Origin: Dactylellina haptotyla
Taxonomy: Eukaryota; Ascomycota; Orbiliomycetes; Orbiliales; Orbiliaceae
Assembly (NCBI GenBank): GCA_031310005.1
Contig: CM062385.1
Coordinates: 3,038,001-3,102,000 of the forward strand
Direction: 5' to 3'
Length of the DNA: 64,000 bases
In this document: in pieces, positions 1-10,402 of the stretch
Layout of the letters: every line of letters starts with the position of its first letter
Numbering within the stretch: position 1 is the first letter of the stretch
Translations under genes and position numbers: made by a program
The notes under the pieces: model-generated
The model's database searches: none
The model's input: only the letters and a program-made list of their open reading frames with translations
What the model was told of the DNA's origin: nothing

Positions 1-499
1 CTGGCTGGTGGTGGCTCTGAAATTTCCAACCTGCAAGTCGCGGCCTTCGAGCTTTCCGATCCCGTAGACACCTCCAATGATCATGATGATGAGGAAGAGA
101 AGTGGTAAGTTGGTGATGACGGCATAGATGGCGAGGAGCATGAAGACGAGCAGGTAATTGGAGGAGAAGTGTCCGAGGTTGAAGCCGATACGAGTCTGAG
201 CTTCGCCCATGTTGGCGGGCCTCGACATGCGACGGAAGTCGAAGAACTCGGAGACGGGGCGGAGCGAGGAGTAACGGGCTGAGAGGGAGGTGTTCTAGAA
301 AGTGTTTATTTATTGTGGCGTCGGTCAGCGGAAAGGGTCCGTTGTTGGGCGAAGAAAGGGGGCGAAAAACAGAAGATGACAGGCACGCAGGAGCGTGAAG
401 AGAACACGGGTTCGAGGAGAAAGTGCTTACCTGGAATCTGGCCATGCCAGAGCTAAGGCGGTCAGTGACCAGAGTGTATGGTATTCTGAGGGAAGACAT
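1..499 (-). CDS. PRA1 / Yip3 family prenylated Rab acceptor, C-terminus cut by window edge
   Basis: PRA1/Yip3 proteins are small hairpin membrane proteins of the ER and Golgi that bind prenylated Rab GTPases and help vesicle traffic. Exon 1 is 431-499 (23 codons, beginning MSSLRIPYTL) and exon 2 runs from 294 to the window edge. The intron (295-430) has a GTAAGC donor and a TTCTAG acceptor and keeps phase 0. Exon 2 carries the family hallmarks: SLRPVSEFFDFRRMSRPANM, then NLGHFSSNY, a long hydrophobic stretch (LLVFMLLAIYAVITNLPLLF) and YGIGKLEGRDLQ. About 121 residues are visible; the family is usually 160-180, so the last part lies outside the window. The family call is firm; the exact paralogue is not decided. 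Confidence 0.9.
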   Translation of the reverse strand, partial: MSSLRIPYTLVTDRLSSGMARFQVSTFSSNPCSLHAPACLSSSVFRPLSSPNNGPFPLTDATINKHFLEHLPLSPLLLAPPRLRVLRLPSHVEARQHGRSSDSYRLQPRTLLLQLPARLHAPRHLCRHHQLTTSLPHHHDHWRCLRDRKARRPRLAGWKFQSHHQP

Positions 500-1602
500 G
501 TTGGATAGCTTGGGTGGAGAGGTCGCGATATGCGTGTGGATGTGTGTGGTGCGAGGTGGTTGTTGTATAGGGCTTGAAGCTCAGGTCGCTTAAGAGAGGA
601 TATGTAGCCTTATCAGGTACCGGATCAGATGCAGTCGGAGCAAGTGCGAAAAACGGGATTGCGCAGGACGTTCCAGAGGGTAAAGATCGCGAACGAGCTG
701 ATGTAAGGCGGCAGGCGGCGGGCGAGGAGGTCGAGGACTGGCTGGTGATGGGGAGGATGATGTCGAGGGGAGAGAGAGATCGAGGACGAGCGAGCTGAGC
801 TATTAATACGACATCGCCAATCATGTGCGTGTGTTGTTGGGCGGAAACTGAAAATGTGCATTTTGCGTTCCGTTACGTGGCCCCTGCCCGCAACACAACA
901 ACGCACGCCGCCAAACGTAACCCGCCCACGAAACCCGCCGCAGCACAGCCCGCCTCTCCACGACAGCCCGTCTTATTCTCCCCGCCGCTCTCTGAGCTCA
1001 GACGGGCCTCAGTCGGTCCGATGGAGCAGGTGCGCGCCTGGCATTGACCATTTCGTTATCGCCGGACGCAATTTACGAGGACTGGGCATATCGCATATCG
1101 CATCTGTCACAGATAGTGGTAGTCATTGAGATCCTCCAATCTCGCTTCATTGACGTCTTCCGTGGCCTTTCAGTTTGATATAATGCTACTGCAATTGTTG
1201 CTATATTTTGATAATAGCATATGTTGGCTTCTGTTGTCCTATAGCTACCCGTTTGTGAAAAATGTGTCCCTGATCCACAGAATTGGGGAATATCATTTCC
1301 ATACTCTGCATGGTCCAATCCGGAACTTAGCGTAACCATGCAAGATATTCCCTCGCCGCATTATCAAACAAAATAATCTATCTCATATAGACCTGATCTC
1401 ACGATGTATGTTATCAGTATTCGATTGATCAAGTCTTAGTACTTGAGACAGGTCAAATCGCATTGGCGCATTTCGCCATCGAACCGTTTCGGGCTATCCC
1501 GGTTCTGGATGTAACACAGGATTACCCGCTCTTTGAAACTTGTTCTCCAAGACTACGTATGCTTCTCCAACAGAAGACCCGCTCGGGATATTACCCTGGA
1601 CT
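500..1602. other. intergenic, divergent promoter region
   Basis: This stretch lies between the PRA1 gene on the minus strand and the next plus-strand gene. The first 300 bases next to PRA1 are purine-rich on the plus strand, which means a pyrimidine-rich leader for PRA1. I see only short open frames without family resemblance and no RNA gene. Confidence 0.6.
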
Positions 1603-1609
1603 TATATAA
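1603..1609 (+). promoter_or_regulatory. TATA box of the 1797-2404 gene
   Basis: TATATAA lies about 190 bases upstream of the proposed start codon. Transcription would begin near 1635. The leader would then hold a three-codon frame at 1656 and a longer one from 1682. Confidence 0.5.
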
Positions 1610-1796
1610 CAGATCCCTGAGGATATTCAATCAATTTCAGTTCAATATTCGCTAAATGTGTTGATTGGTGACTAAAGTGCAATGTCGTCTTCCTGCACAC
1701 ACGTAACGGAGCTCTCAGAACCCCGTATTGACTTGGAGAAGGCCATTCCCAGAATTCTTGTATACACTTCCCGTATTTCAAAGTTATATATGAAAA

Positions 1797-2404
1797 ATGG
1801 ACGGTAAGTAACCTGAGGAAGCAGCACGACAGTTCAAAAGTTTAATACGTGCTCGCCAGATACAATGGTCCTGCCTCGGGCTCTAAAGGATATGAGATCA
1901 GAACTCATCCAAATGCATATCAAAAAAGCTTCTATAGCGCCAACCGATTCTGAACTCGAAGGTTATAATACCCAGTTGGCGAAACTCAAAACGGATTATC
2001 TCACAGAAGGGATATATTACCTGAACTATAGCCGGTCACACGGACACCCAGACTATTTGGACCCCTCCAACCTATTTTCTTCACTATTAGATATCCGGAA
2101 CCAGTCACCAGACTTGATGACGCTTCGCACAGCAAGCACTAAGGCGGGTATGCTTGCAAATTTTCCAGGAGAGAAGATTATGCTCGGTTATGATGCGTAC
2201 ATGCGTTTCGAAAGCGAGGATGATGAGAAAGGTATCGAAGCCAATCTCGTATATCAACTCGGCACATATGAAGTAAATATCACAATTCGGAAGGCTTCGC
2301 CTGGAGAACCTACAAATATTACCTGCGTCGGCCTGGAGTCTAACATGTACACTACCGACACGCTATTCGATGGCGCTATATTGGTCATCCACTCAAGCAC
2401 CTGA
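1797..2404 (+). CDS. hypothetical protein, 183 residues, with a 7-nt first coding exon
   Basis: The main frame opens at an ATG at 1865 (MVLPRALKDM) and closes at 2404. A GTAAGT donor at 1804 and a CCAG acceptor ending at 1859 define a 56-nt intron. Splicing it joins the ATG at 1797 (context AAAAATGG) in phase to the main frame, giving MDDTMVLPRAL and 183 residues. If the intron is only in the leader, the start would be 1865 (179 residues). The protein looks globular, with alternating polar and aromatic stretches and a C-terminal half rich in beta-type segments (YEVNITIRKA, GAILVIHSS). There is no signal peptide or membrane segment. I recognise no family. An ATG at 1682 opens another frame through the same splice (see findings). 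Confidence 0.55.
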
Positions 2405-2905
2405 TAAGATTAGATAGAATTAGGAAGAAAATCACAATCACGCATGGGACAAACTCTATTCCATATCTCCCGCGAGCTTCATGTGCTCGTTTACCCCATT
2501 CGTGAACTTTCCCAACAGGCCTAACCCCGCTTCGGCATGGCTGGCCTCCCCACCAACGCAAGATTCGCGATCTAGATCTGTATGCCGGCCGAAAGGGGCT
2601 TAAGCGCCTGATCAGATGCAGATGCGAGAAAAAAGCCTCTGACCGAATATTTACAAATCAGAATCCCGCTCCCGTTCCCTTAAACTATATAATCTTAGCA
2701 ACCCGTCTACCTCGTAAACCACCCCTCCCGCTCTGCAAATTAAATCCCACCTGTGAGAACGTGTTGCCTGCCAGGGAATGCAACACGGAAACCTGCCCTC
2801 TTAGCCGCCCAGCCGCCCAGCCGCGCCCGCAACCTGCGAGTGCAAGTGCTGTTGACCCCGCCTGAAGCTGAAGTCCGACTCGTACCTGATGGAGATACCG
2901 CGCCA
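2405..2905. other. intergenic
   Basis: Terminator of the upstream gene and promoter plus leader of the zinc-ribbon gene. A TATATAA-like stretch (ACTATATAATC) lies near 2685-2692. The frame of the next gene is open back to about 2753 without an ATG, so that part is treated as leader. Confidence 0.5.
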
Positions 2906-3959
2906 ATGGACTCGAATCCTCAGGACGACCTCCCGACTCAACAGGCGTCGATAGTTTACTGTCCGTCTTGCGGCGCATCGGTCGCCTTACCTGTCGTGCC
3001 GCCATCGAACGCCGGTCTCTTCTGCGACATAGTATGTATATGTACCTAGATATATCTATATCAAAATTTACATTACTATATATTTTATTCTATACCTCAT
3101 CGCCCACTGACAAGTTCTAAATTTATATATATAGTGCACATCGCCTAATCTCCTCGTTTCAACGAACGATGGCGTGGACTGGAACCCGCTGTCCGACGCC
3201 TTCAACGCTCTATCCCTCGGAACAGACGCCGCTGAGCAACAGCACGCGCCCGCACCAGTAGAACCTCAGTTAGACCTCGAAGTGGACGCCACTACCCCAA
3301 CCATCCAAGATGAGATGAAGCGCCGCTCTCTGATACTATCAGAGCTGATGAACTTTCGCGAAGCTCTCCAAAAGGGACATCCGGACCCCCATTCTCAAAC
3401 CGTAGCAGAAGAAAGCACCAGCACCAGCACCAGCAGCGTCGATGCCGCAGGTGAACCAACAATGGCAGGAGAAAACATAGAAGACGACGATCCGATGGCG
3501 AACATGCAGCGTGCCTTCTACGAAATCCTCAATTTTCAGCAACAGCAACAGATGACCGAAGAGGACATGCTAGCGATGCAATACATGCAGCAAACCGAAT
3601 ACGCGAACGGCGGCGGCGATTACCACTACCAGCAGGAACAGATGCGAATGCAGCAGGAAGAAGCGGAAGGCATGTACGACGACCCGCCGATAGAATACGT
3701 CAACGCACACCCGCCGGTTCAAGAGGATTGGCGGGCACAGCAATCGCAGCATCATGATCAACAGCTGCGAGAAGCCCACGAAAACGCCGACGACGACGAT
3801 GATGATGAAGAAGGGCAGATATACGCGACCCCCGAACAACGGGAGGAAATGCGAGCGAGGAGGAGAGAGTTCAGGATGAATGCCGACATGAGGGAGCGGG
3901 AGATGATATGGAAAAAGTACGGCGTAGGTGGGCTGGGAGTTGGGAGTGCTACGAGTTGA
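2906..3959 (+). CDS. zinc-ribbon protein with acidic, Gln-rich tail
   Basis: Two exons, 2906-3031 and 3135-3959, encode 316 residues. The intron has a GTATGT donor and a TATATAG acceptor, and phase 0 is kept. The join rebuilds a four-cysteine zinc ribbon: CPSC near residues 20-23 in exon 1 and CDIC across the junction, followed by DWNPLSDAFNALSLG. The rest is low-complexity: Ser/Thr-rich, then Gln/Met-rich (NFQQQQQ, YMQQTEY), an acidic run (ADDDDDDEEGQ) and a basic, Arg-rich C-terminal helix. The likely role is as a nuclear or RNA-associated adaptor, but that is inference from composition. The ATG at 2906 is the first in frame. Another ATG at 3174 would lose the ribbon, so it is not preferred. 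Confidence 0.75.
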
Positions 3960-4420
3960 GTAATATCGTCCGGGTGCGAAATATAAGATAGAGATTACAT
4001 AAGTACAAGAGTACTTTTGTGGACATATAGTGAATAACTATATTATATAATATTCTTATCTTCAAAGCTTCCCTGAGCTTTCGTTCTTCTTTCTCTGCTT
4101 GATATCCCCGAGTGCTATTTTTCCTGCGGGTACCCATGAACAGAACCGGTATTATACAACAATTAAAGAACAATCTAATGCGGTGTTCTAATTCATCTAT
4201 GATGATGATGATGATGATGATGTGGAGAAGGAAATCCCAAGTAAACAAAAACATACCGAACAACCAAAGAATCAATAAGATACTTGTAAAGCAAACCCAT
4301 GAAAATGCAACAAATTATAGCAGCCGTCTATCATAGCTATCATAAATTGGAAAAGGAAAAAAAATAAAAAAATATGCCGTTGCGAGCAAAAGTGAGCGTG
4401 TGTGTAACGGCCGTGAGGAT
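3960..4420. other. convergent intergenic spacer
   Basis: A 3'-3' spacer between the zinc-ribbon gene (+) and the MFS gene (-). It is AT-rich and holds an ATG trinucleotide microsatellite. No gene is seen. Confidence 0.6.
4199..4222. repeat. (ATG)8 microsatellite
   Basis: Eight perfect ATG units in the spacer between two convergent genes. It is non-coding and likely variable in length between strains. Confidence 0.9.
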
Positions 4421-6172
4421 TTACTCGACGTAGACAAAGTTATCGTCACTAAAAGCGAATTGATTAGCTCAGGTCTCAAGAAACTGACTGATCAGGATGT
4501 CAGAAACTCACCTATCCTCATTTCCATCCTCTCTTCTCCTCCTCTCCTCCTCCTCCATTCTTTTAATCTCCTCCTGGGTTCCGTTCTTCTCAGTCTGGGA
4601 AACCAGCGCCAAATGCTCTCTCTTCTTTCTATTCTCCCTGACTAACAAGAAATGCTGCAAGATACTACCACCGAGCAATAAGACGATCAGGAATCCTAAA
4701 ACGACACCGTGACCCAACTTGTAGTCCGGCTTGTCCTTTGACCTGTAGACGAAGCAGTTGACCACACCAGCCAAGTTTCCGATACCGATGACGAAACCCA
4801 AGCTGAGACCTCTCTTGCCCGGATCCAGAATGTTGTTCGAACTCCACGCGACAGCGTTAGGAATACACGGGTAGATACCGATAGCGGCCAAAAAGGTACC
4901 AGTGTACTTCATCGCGACGTTCTTTCCGAATAGCAACAGGAAGAAACCGAGCACTGCGAACAAACAAGTGAAAATGCTGCAGAGACCCCTCTGTCCTGTC
5001 TTATCGGCGAGTAGTGCGATCAAAAGCGTAGCGATACAACCGACAATGTATGGTGGGATGGTGAGTAATTGCGCTGTCGCGGGGCTGTAGGTACCCATAT
5101 CCGCAATAATAGACGGCAAGAAGAGCGAGAATGCGAACAACGGACCCGCGGCGCCACCGTAGATCATGATACCCGTGTACGTCTTCCAATCTGTCAAACT
5201 GAGCTTGAGAGTCTGGGAGAACGGTCTCGCGGGTGGCGTATCGGCGGGTGGGGCGTCCTTCTGATGCGAGGACTCTTCGACGCACCGGATGAGCTTTGCG
5301 CGCTTGCTGTTCGGTTTGTTGGCATAGTCGTCGGGGAAGTTGAATACCATCCACCAGGAGACCGCGCCGATGATGACAACGATGATACCCTCGATGATGA
5401 AAATCCATGACCAGCCGCCTCTGTTGGCGATACCGTCCATCTGCTGCAAACCGTATGCTAACAGACCGCCGAAGGAACCTGAGATAGCTGCTGCGGAAAA
5501 GAAGATTGCGCTTCTGAAACCGAGTTCCGAACGGCGGTACCAGCATGAGAGAATGTAGTTCACACCGGGGAAGACACCAGCCTGGACGACACCCAAGCAG
5601 AATCTGGCGGCGTAGAGACCACCTGGGTTCTTAACGAAGCCAGTAGCGATTGTGATAACACCACAGAGGACCATGAGGAGAGTAAGGTAATGATTCGGTT
5701 TTAACATCTTGAGGAGGACATTAGAGACCGGTTCGAAGAGGGCGTAGGAGATGAAGAAGACTGCCAGGGCGATGTTGTACTGCTCGCCAGCAGGGTCGAG
5801 ACCGATTGCTGGCGCGAGGCCCGCGAGTTTTGCATTTCCGATGTTTGTACCTTGAAATTATTATTAGACATTTTGTGTTATTGCAAAATTCGAGATTGGA
5901 GATGTTCAGCATACGGGTGAGGAAAGCGAGTAGGTAAAGTAGCGAAAGCCAAGGTATTAAACCCCAGTCGAGTTTCTTCAATTTTTGTTGCTCCTGTTCG
6001 GTTATAATTGTTTAGTATGGTCCAAAGGAATAGACATTTGTGGGTTGTAATTTCATACATCAAGTGTCTTGACATGATGGCATATCTCCATGCCTTCAAG
6101 GTCAGGAGGAGTTACTGTAGGCTCCGGGTCTGTTGCCCGGTCCTTTGAATTTATGTGCATATGCAGATGCAT
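4421..6172 (-). CDS. MFS anion:cation symporter (ACS/allantoate-permease-like)
   Basis: A major facilitator of the fungal ACS group (allantoate, nicotinate, pantothenate and similar organic anions) in the plasma membrane; the substrate cannot be told from sequence. Four exons: 6059-6172, 5915-5993, 4512-5850 and 4421-4448, in total 519 residues. Splicing at 5914/5851 restores the hallmark RTNIGNAKLAGLAPAIGLDP after the first helix (LDWGLIPWLSLLYLLAFL). The last intron (GTGAGT donor, TTTTAG acceptor) adds a nine-residue end, SDDNFVYVE, resembling the usual family C-terminus of the type xFRYVL. Without these joins the gene looks broken at both ends. GGLYAARFCLGVVQAGVFPG and NFPDDYANKPN are further family signatures. 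The first ATG (6172) is used; another in-frame ATG four codons later is possible. A TATA-like TATATATT lies 60 bases upstream. Confidence 0.88.
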
Positions 6173-6230
6173 TTTGTGTAACAAAATGAGATTTGTTTCG
6201 TCCGCAGTGGACTTGACTTAGAAGGTGAAG

Positions 6231-6238
6231 AATATATA
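6231..6238 (-). promoter_or_regulatory. TATA-like element of the MFS gene
   Basis: On the minus strand this reads TATATATT, about 60 bases before the ATG at 6172. A second AT-rich TATA stretch follows directly upstream. Confidence 0.4.
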
Positions 6239-7943
6239 AAATATATTGATTATGATCAATAAAGCCTTATGTGATTGCTGGTGAACAGTAGTTGGGGGCG
6301 CACTCTTGGCTGGCGCCCATCGTCTTTATATATGAAGTCATCCTCATCTCGTGATCGTCCTTCTGGGCGTGGGTGCACATCGTTATTACGCTCAGTTGCA
6401 ATTGTGATATTGTTTGTGAAAAATTCGTGAAGTTCGAATTAATTCCCAAAAGGAAAGAAAAAATTGCGTCGGAAAGATTCGAGTCGCGAGCTCTGCGCAA
6501 CTGTCGGCGCCGCGGAGCCGGGTTAGTTCGATTCCGTGACTTTCGTATTCTGACGTCTAGAACCGTCGAACCCTCCAACCTATTTCGCTGCAATGCAATG
6601 CCTCGTCAACAAACGGGCAGATTGACCGTTGCTGATCGCATGGCACCATACAATGCACCCCTCGTAACGAAATATTATCTGCAAGATAAGGAACGCACAA
6701 GCCAATTTTTTCTTTATTCTTGTCAACTCGAGCAGATGGCAAAAAGAAGCGGGCAACACCGGGTTGGAATGTCAGAAATGCCACCACAGATCGCGAGAAT
6801 GGGAGTGTACCGTTCTTGCACCTCAGGTGATGGTCGCAGCTGGGGACCCTGCATTTGGAAAGGCTTGATAACCGCCTCTGCAAAAAGCTCTCGCGAATCG
6901 TAAAATATCATGCTACCCGTGCATTAGCGTCCCGGACGCACAGTGGTCTCTTTCAGAACGTGCATTGTGCAGGGGCAATACCTACCCTCGGGCGGTTCAT
7001 TCCGAGGAGTGCGCTGGGACCCAAAGCGCGATGGCCCCGGTTTGCCCCCCCGTTTGATGTGAATTTTTGCTTGTGGAGCCGCCAATTTTAGCTTGGGGGC
7101 AGCAGGAAACGGTGGCTGTTTGGGGTGTTTTTGCTTGTTCGCTAACAAAGCTGAAAATTTTGCAACGACCCAAGTTCGATTGTCGGACGATGGTCAGGCC
7201 ACTTTTGCATGACTCTGGCTGTTTTCGGTCGCACCCTGGGAATTTTACTGCGACCGGGATAGACAACCCTGGTCGCCCTCCCCACTTTACCGAGCGAGAT
7301 GACAGCCCCCTTCGAGAGACATTGTTTGTGGCGCCGAAGCTATCTGGAACCTGGTTTTGGTGGGACCTGAAGGGCCTGTAGGCTGCACAGAGGCTTCGCT
7401 GTTCCTGCCACTGCAACAACGAACAGCAACCTGTCGATAAGCGCACATGTGCACTCACTGACTTGGTAATATCTCCTCTTTGCGTGGCATTTGGCTGAAA
7501 TTTGCTTGCTGGTGTCATATCGCTCATCAGTTGACGAGATATGACGACAGCCTAGAGGGAACAACGGGACGGTCTCGACATTCACATGAGATACTCGTGA
7601 GCTTTCAGCCAAGGCGACCGGAGACATAATAATCTCGGTATATACTCGGCGTCTCCCGTTGATAGCCAGCTCGTATGTTGTATTTGCGAAAGCAACTGCG
7701 TGAAATGCTTCGTCAGAGTGGAGCAGAGCCGCTTTCGTGGAAGCATCTGGCCGGCTGGAGAGCCCTGGTATGCTGCGCCGGCAACAAAATATCATGAAAA
7801 AAGATTCTCCGATGTGCCTCCGAGGGAAAGAGACCCCCAATGGAGCTTCACCACCAAGAATAGATCCTCCCTGAACTGTCTTGACGCACTGTGGACTGAG
7901 AACCAAGCAATATCGCAATTCGAAGACATCGCATCGGGGCAGA
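6239..7943. other. divergent intergenic region upstream of lactate dehydrogenase
   Basis: About 1.7 kb between the MFS gene (-) and the LDH promoter. Several open frames of 100-220 codons occur, but they begin at non-ATG codons or overlap the LDH TATA box and leader, and none resembles a family. The length suggests a large regulatory region. Confidence 0.5.
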
Positions 7944-7950
7944 TATAAAA
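7944..7950 (+). promoter_or_regulatory. TATA box of the LDH gene
   Basis: A perfect TATAAAA. It is followed 30-60 bases later by an ACA/CAA-rich stretch (CATATCAACAACACCAACAA) typical of a fungal 5' leader. It is about 320 bases before the start codon; part of that distance may be a leader intron (GTAAGT at 8059, TAG ending at 8206). Confidence 0.6.
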
Positions 7951-8270
7951 GTCGGCGGAGGTCGTTGAGGGTCTGCCTTTGCGTTGCATGTCGTCTACAG
8001 ATCAACACACAAACCGCATATCAACAACACCAACAACGACACCACATTCAGTTGGAATGTAAGTATAATAAAGCTCCGCACGGATGACATCGTCTCTGGA
8101 CCCCCTCATCTAGAAAGAATCGTTCGTTAACTTCGTACCGCTCCAACAAGAGGACAGACTTCAATCTACAAGTTCAATTGAAGCTATTCATTCTTTATCA
8201 AACTAGGGATTCAACCAAGTGATTCATATATTCACACTCACCAGCAAAATATATTGTAAAACCCGCCACC

Positions 8271-9363
8271 ATGAACAACTACTCTACTTGCGCTATCATC
8301 GGAGCGGGGTCGGTTGGGTGCACAATCGCCCACACCCTGATGCTCCGTCGCGTCTGCGCGGAAGTCCGGCTCGTCGATATTGCAGAAGACCTCTGCAGGG
8401 CTCAAGTCCAGGATCTCCAGGACGCCACCTACCTCACCAACGTCCGAATCAAATATGCCACGCCACAGGAAGCTGGCCAGTCGGACATTATCGTTATCAC
8501 TGCCGGTGCCAAGCAAAAGCCCGGCGAGACTCGATTGGACCTGATCGAGAAGAACTACAAGGTTCTCGGAAGCGTTCTTAAGGGCATGCAGCCGATTAAT
8601 CCGAACTCGATCATCCTGCTGGTTGCGAACCCAGTAGATGTCCTGACCCACTTCACGCAGCAGATGAGCGGGCTGCCCAAGAGCCAGGTTCTGGGGTCGG
8701 GCACTTTGTTGGATTCTATTCGTCTTCGTGGGCTTCTTGCACAGAATTTGAATGTAAGTGGATCACGCACACGCACCCTTGATCAATAATGTCTTTTTCT
8801 TTTTCTTTTTCTCATCCCTAGTTTATACATTTCGATCTTGGATGCTAATGCATAGTAAATCTTAGATCTCAGATAACTCGATCAATGCTTACGTCATTGG
8901 TGAACATGGTGACTCTCAATGTGTAAGTTATATCGTCAAACATCTCATTATCATTTCAAAATATTAAACATTAACGTTTCCGGGTATTTTTTAGGTCGCC
9001 TGGTCCTCCGCTACCGTTTCTGGTGCGCACATATCTCTCATAGACGATATCTCCGAAGACAAAAAGGAGGAGATTGGCAAGCTAGTTTCGGGGAAAGCCA
9101 ACGCAATAATTAAAGCGAAAGGCTTCACCTCGTACGGTATTGGTGCTACTGCCGCCAACATCTGCGAAGCCATCCTCTTTGACCAACGTCCAGTTTACCC
9201 CCTCAGCTGCTGGAATGACGAGTATCAATGCTGCATCAGCTTGCCTGTCGTGGTTGGTCGCAATGGAGTCGTAACTTCGATCCCGCTCCCTCTTAATGAG
9301 AAAGAGAAGGCACAGATTGAGGCTTCGGCAGCGACGTTGCGGGAACAGATTGCTAAGTTTTAG
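8271..9363 (+). CDS. ldh: L-lactate dehydrogenase (NAD-dependent)
   Basis: LDH interconverts pyruvate and L-lactate with NADH in the cytosol and recycles NAD when respiration is limited. Exons 8271-8753, 8866-8922 and 8995-9363 encode 302 residues; both introns have GTAAGT donors and keep phase 0. The Rossmann loop GAGSVG (11-16) and Asp36 fit NAD. In the substrate loop AKQKPGETR, Gln82 stands where LDHs have Gln102 and malate dehydrogenases have Arg, so lactate/pyruvate is favoured. Arg88, Asn120, Asp148, Arg151 and the catalytic His175 in GEHGDS match the conserved active-site set. At 302 residues it has a short N-terminus, as bacterial LDHs do. The start sits in a strong context, CCACCATGAAC. 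Confidence 0.93.
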
Positions 9364-9745
9364 ACATTCTGATTTCCTCCATATTTCCTTTTGGTTTGAG
9401 GATTGAGACACCGGTGGATAGTCTCGTTGGGTCTTTCTGTTTTTGCTATTAACACGGACTAGAGCTAGATCGTCAGTAATTGGCTACCGGGATAGAGAGT
9501 CTTCCTGTTATTCTTGTTTTTCTCGTCCCGCAATTTGGTAGTTTGGCGGGTTTCTATTCTTGAATGTACATACCTGGTAGTCTGCTTTTTGCCCATAGCG
9601 CCTCAATTGCATCTCAGGCTCGTTCGTTTGAACCATTGAACATTAACTCCTGAAAGAAAATCCCGCTTCTCAAAATTATATCGTACAGAAAAATACATAT
9701 ATCATACACCTCCCACCAAACAAGAAGGAAATAGATGTCCGTTTT
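9364..9745. other. convergent spacer after LDH
   Basis: 3' region of LDH. AT-rich polyadenylation-like stretches lie around 9655-9730. No gene is seen. Confidence 0.5.
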
Positions 9746-10123
9746 TTATACGAATTCTCGAATCTGGACTTCTCGGTACTCTGCATCAGCTAGAGAATCT
9801 GTCGATCCCTGGTAGTCTCTTCGAAGGAGGATTTCTGATTTTGGTCGGCGTTTTGATAACAAGTCGGCTTTCTGACGCTCCCTCTGGTTATGATTGTTGG
9901 CAATTCTATTCGGTACCGAGTGAATACTGCACGAAGTCGCGGGTCTGGGGACCTGTGGTCTGATGTGTTCGCAGGGCCCGACAGGATAGTGGCCGTACGC
10001 TAGCGAGACTGTGGCCAGCGATTGCACCATGCAATCGAAGAAGCGTTTGCTGGCACTCTGGATGGTAGCAGTGGGTGATTTTCCGAATTTAGACGAACTG
10101 AGAGATGACCTTCTAGAAGGCAT
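9746..10123 (-). CDS. hypothetical protein, 125 residues
   Basis: The open frame starts MPSRRSSLSSSKFG at 10123; an ATG seven codons upstream (10144) is an alternative. It contains ASKRFFDCMVQSLATVSLAY, then a Pro/Arg-rich middle, and ends in a charged stretch with KSEILLRRDYQGSTDSLADA. The composition (Ser/Arg-rich start, one helix, basic tail) is protein-like, with no signal peptide. A TATATAG element about 275 bases upstream supports transcription in this direction. I recognise no family, and it could be a chance frame. Confidence 0.4.
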   Translation of the reverse strand: MPSRRSSLSSSKFGKSPTATIQSASKRFFDCMVQSLATVSLAYGHYPVGPCEHIRPQVPRPATSCSIHSVPNRIANNHNQRERQKADLLSKRRPKSEILLRRDYQGSTDSLADAEYREVQIREFV

Positions 10124-10395
10124 GGTTTTGCTAACATAAAACATCCTTTTGTCTAGCAATCAAGTGTTTGCAACGGTGTTGGCGAGTGGCGAAGAGTTTA
10201 CGGACGGAAGGGGAACGATTCCAGATATCAAAATGGAAGAAAAGGTATGAATCGTTCGCAGTCCGGTAGCAGCTAAGCTAGAATGATATATGCTCGCCAC
10301 GCTGGCATGAAAAATGAGGAGGAGGAGAAGGATGGAGATAGGGAGGAAGCACAAGAAAATCCACAGCTTCCCCGCATCTCCCAGGCTAGACCCAG

Positions 10396-10402
10396 CTATA
10401 TA
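10396..10402 (-). promoter_or_regulatory. possible TATA box for the 9746-10123 gene
   Basis: Minus strand TATATAG inside GGTTTATATAGCTGGG, about 275 bases before the proposed start. Confidence 0.3.

Noticed and set aside
2753-2905. N-terminal extension of the zinc-ribbon protein
   Set aside because: The frame is open but starts at GTG; the first ATG is at 2906.
6515-6535. GTTAGTTCGATTCC, resembling a tRNA B box
   Set aside because: No cloverleaf can be drawn with the upstream sequence, and no A box lies at the right distance.
7340-8008. 222-codon minus-strand frame upstream of LDH
   Set aside because: It begins at a GTG, covers the LDH TATA box and leader, and its translation has no recognisable domain.
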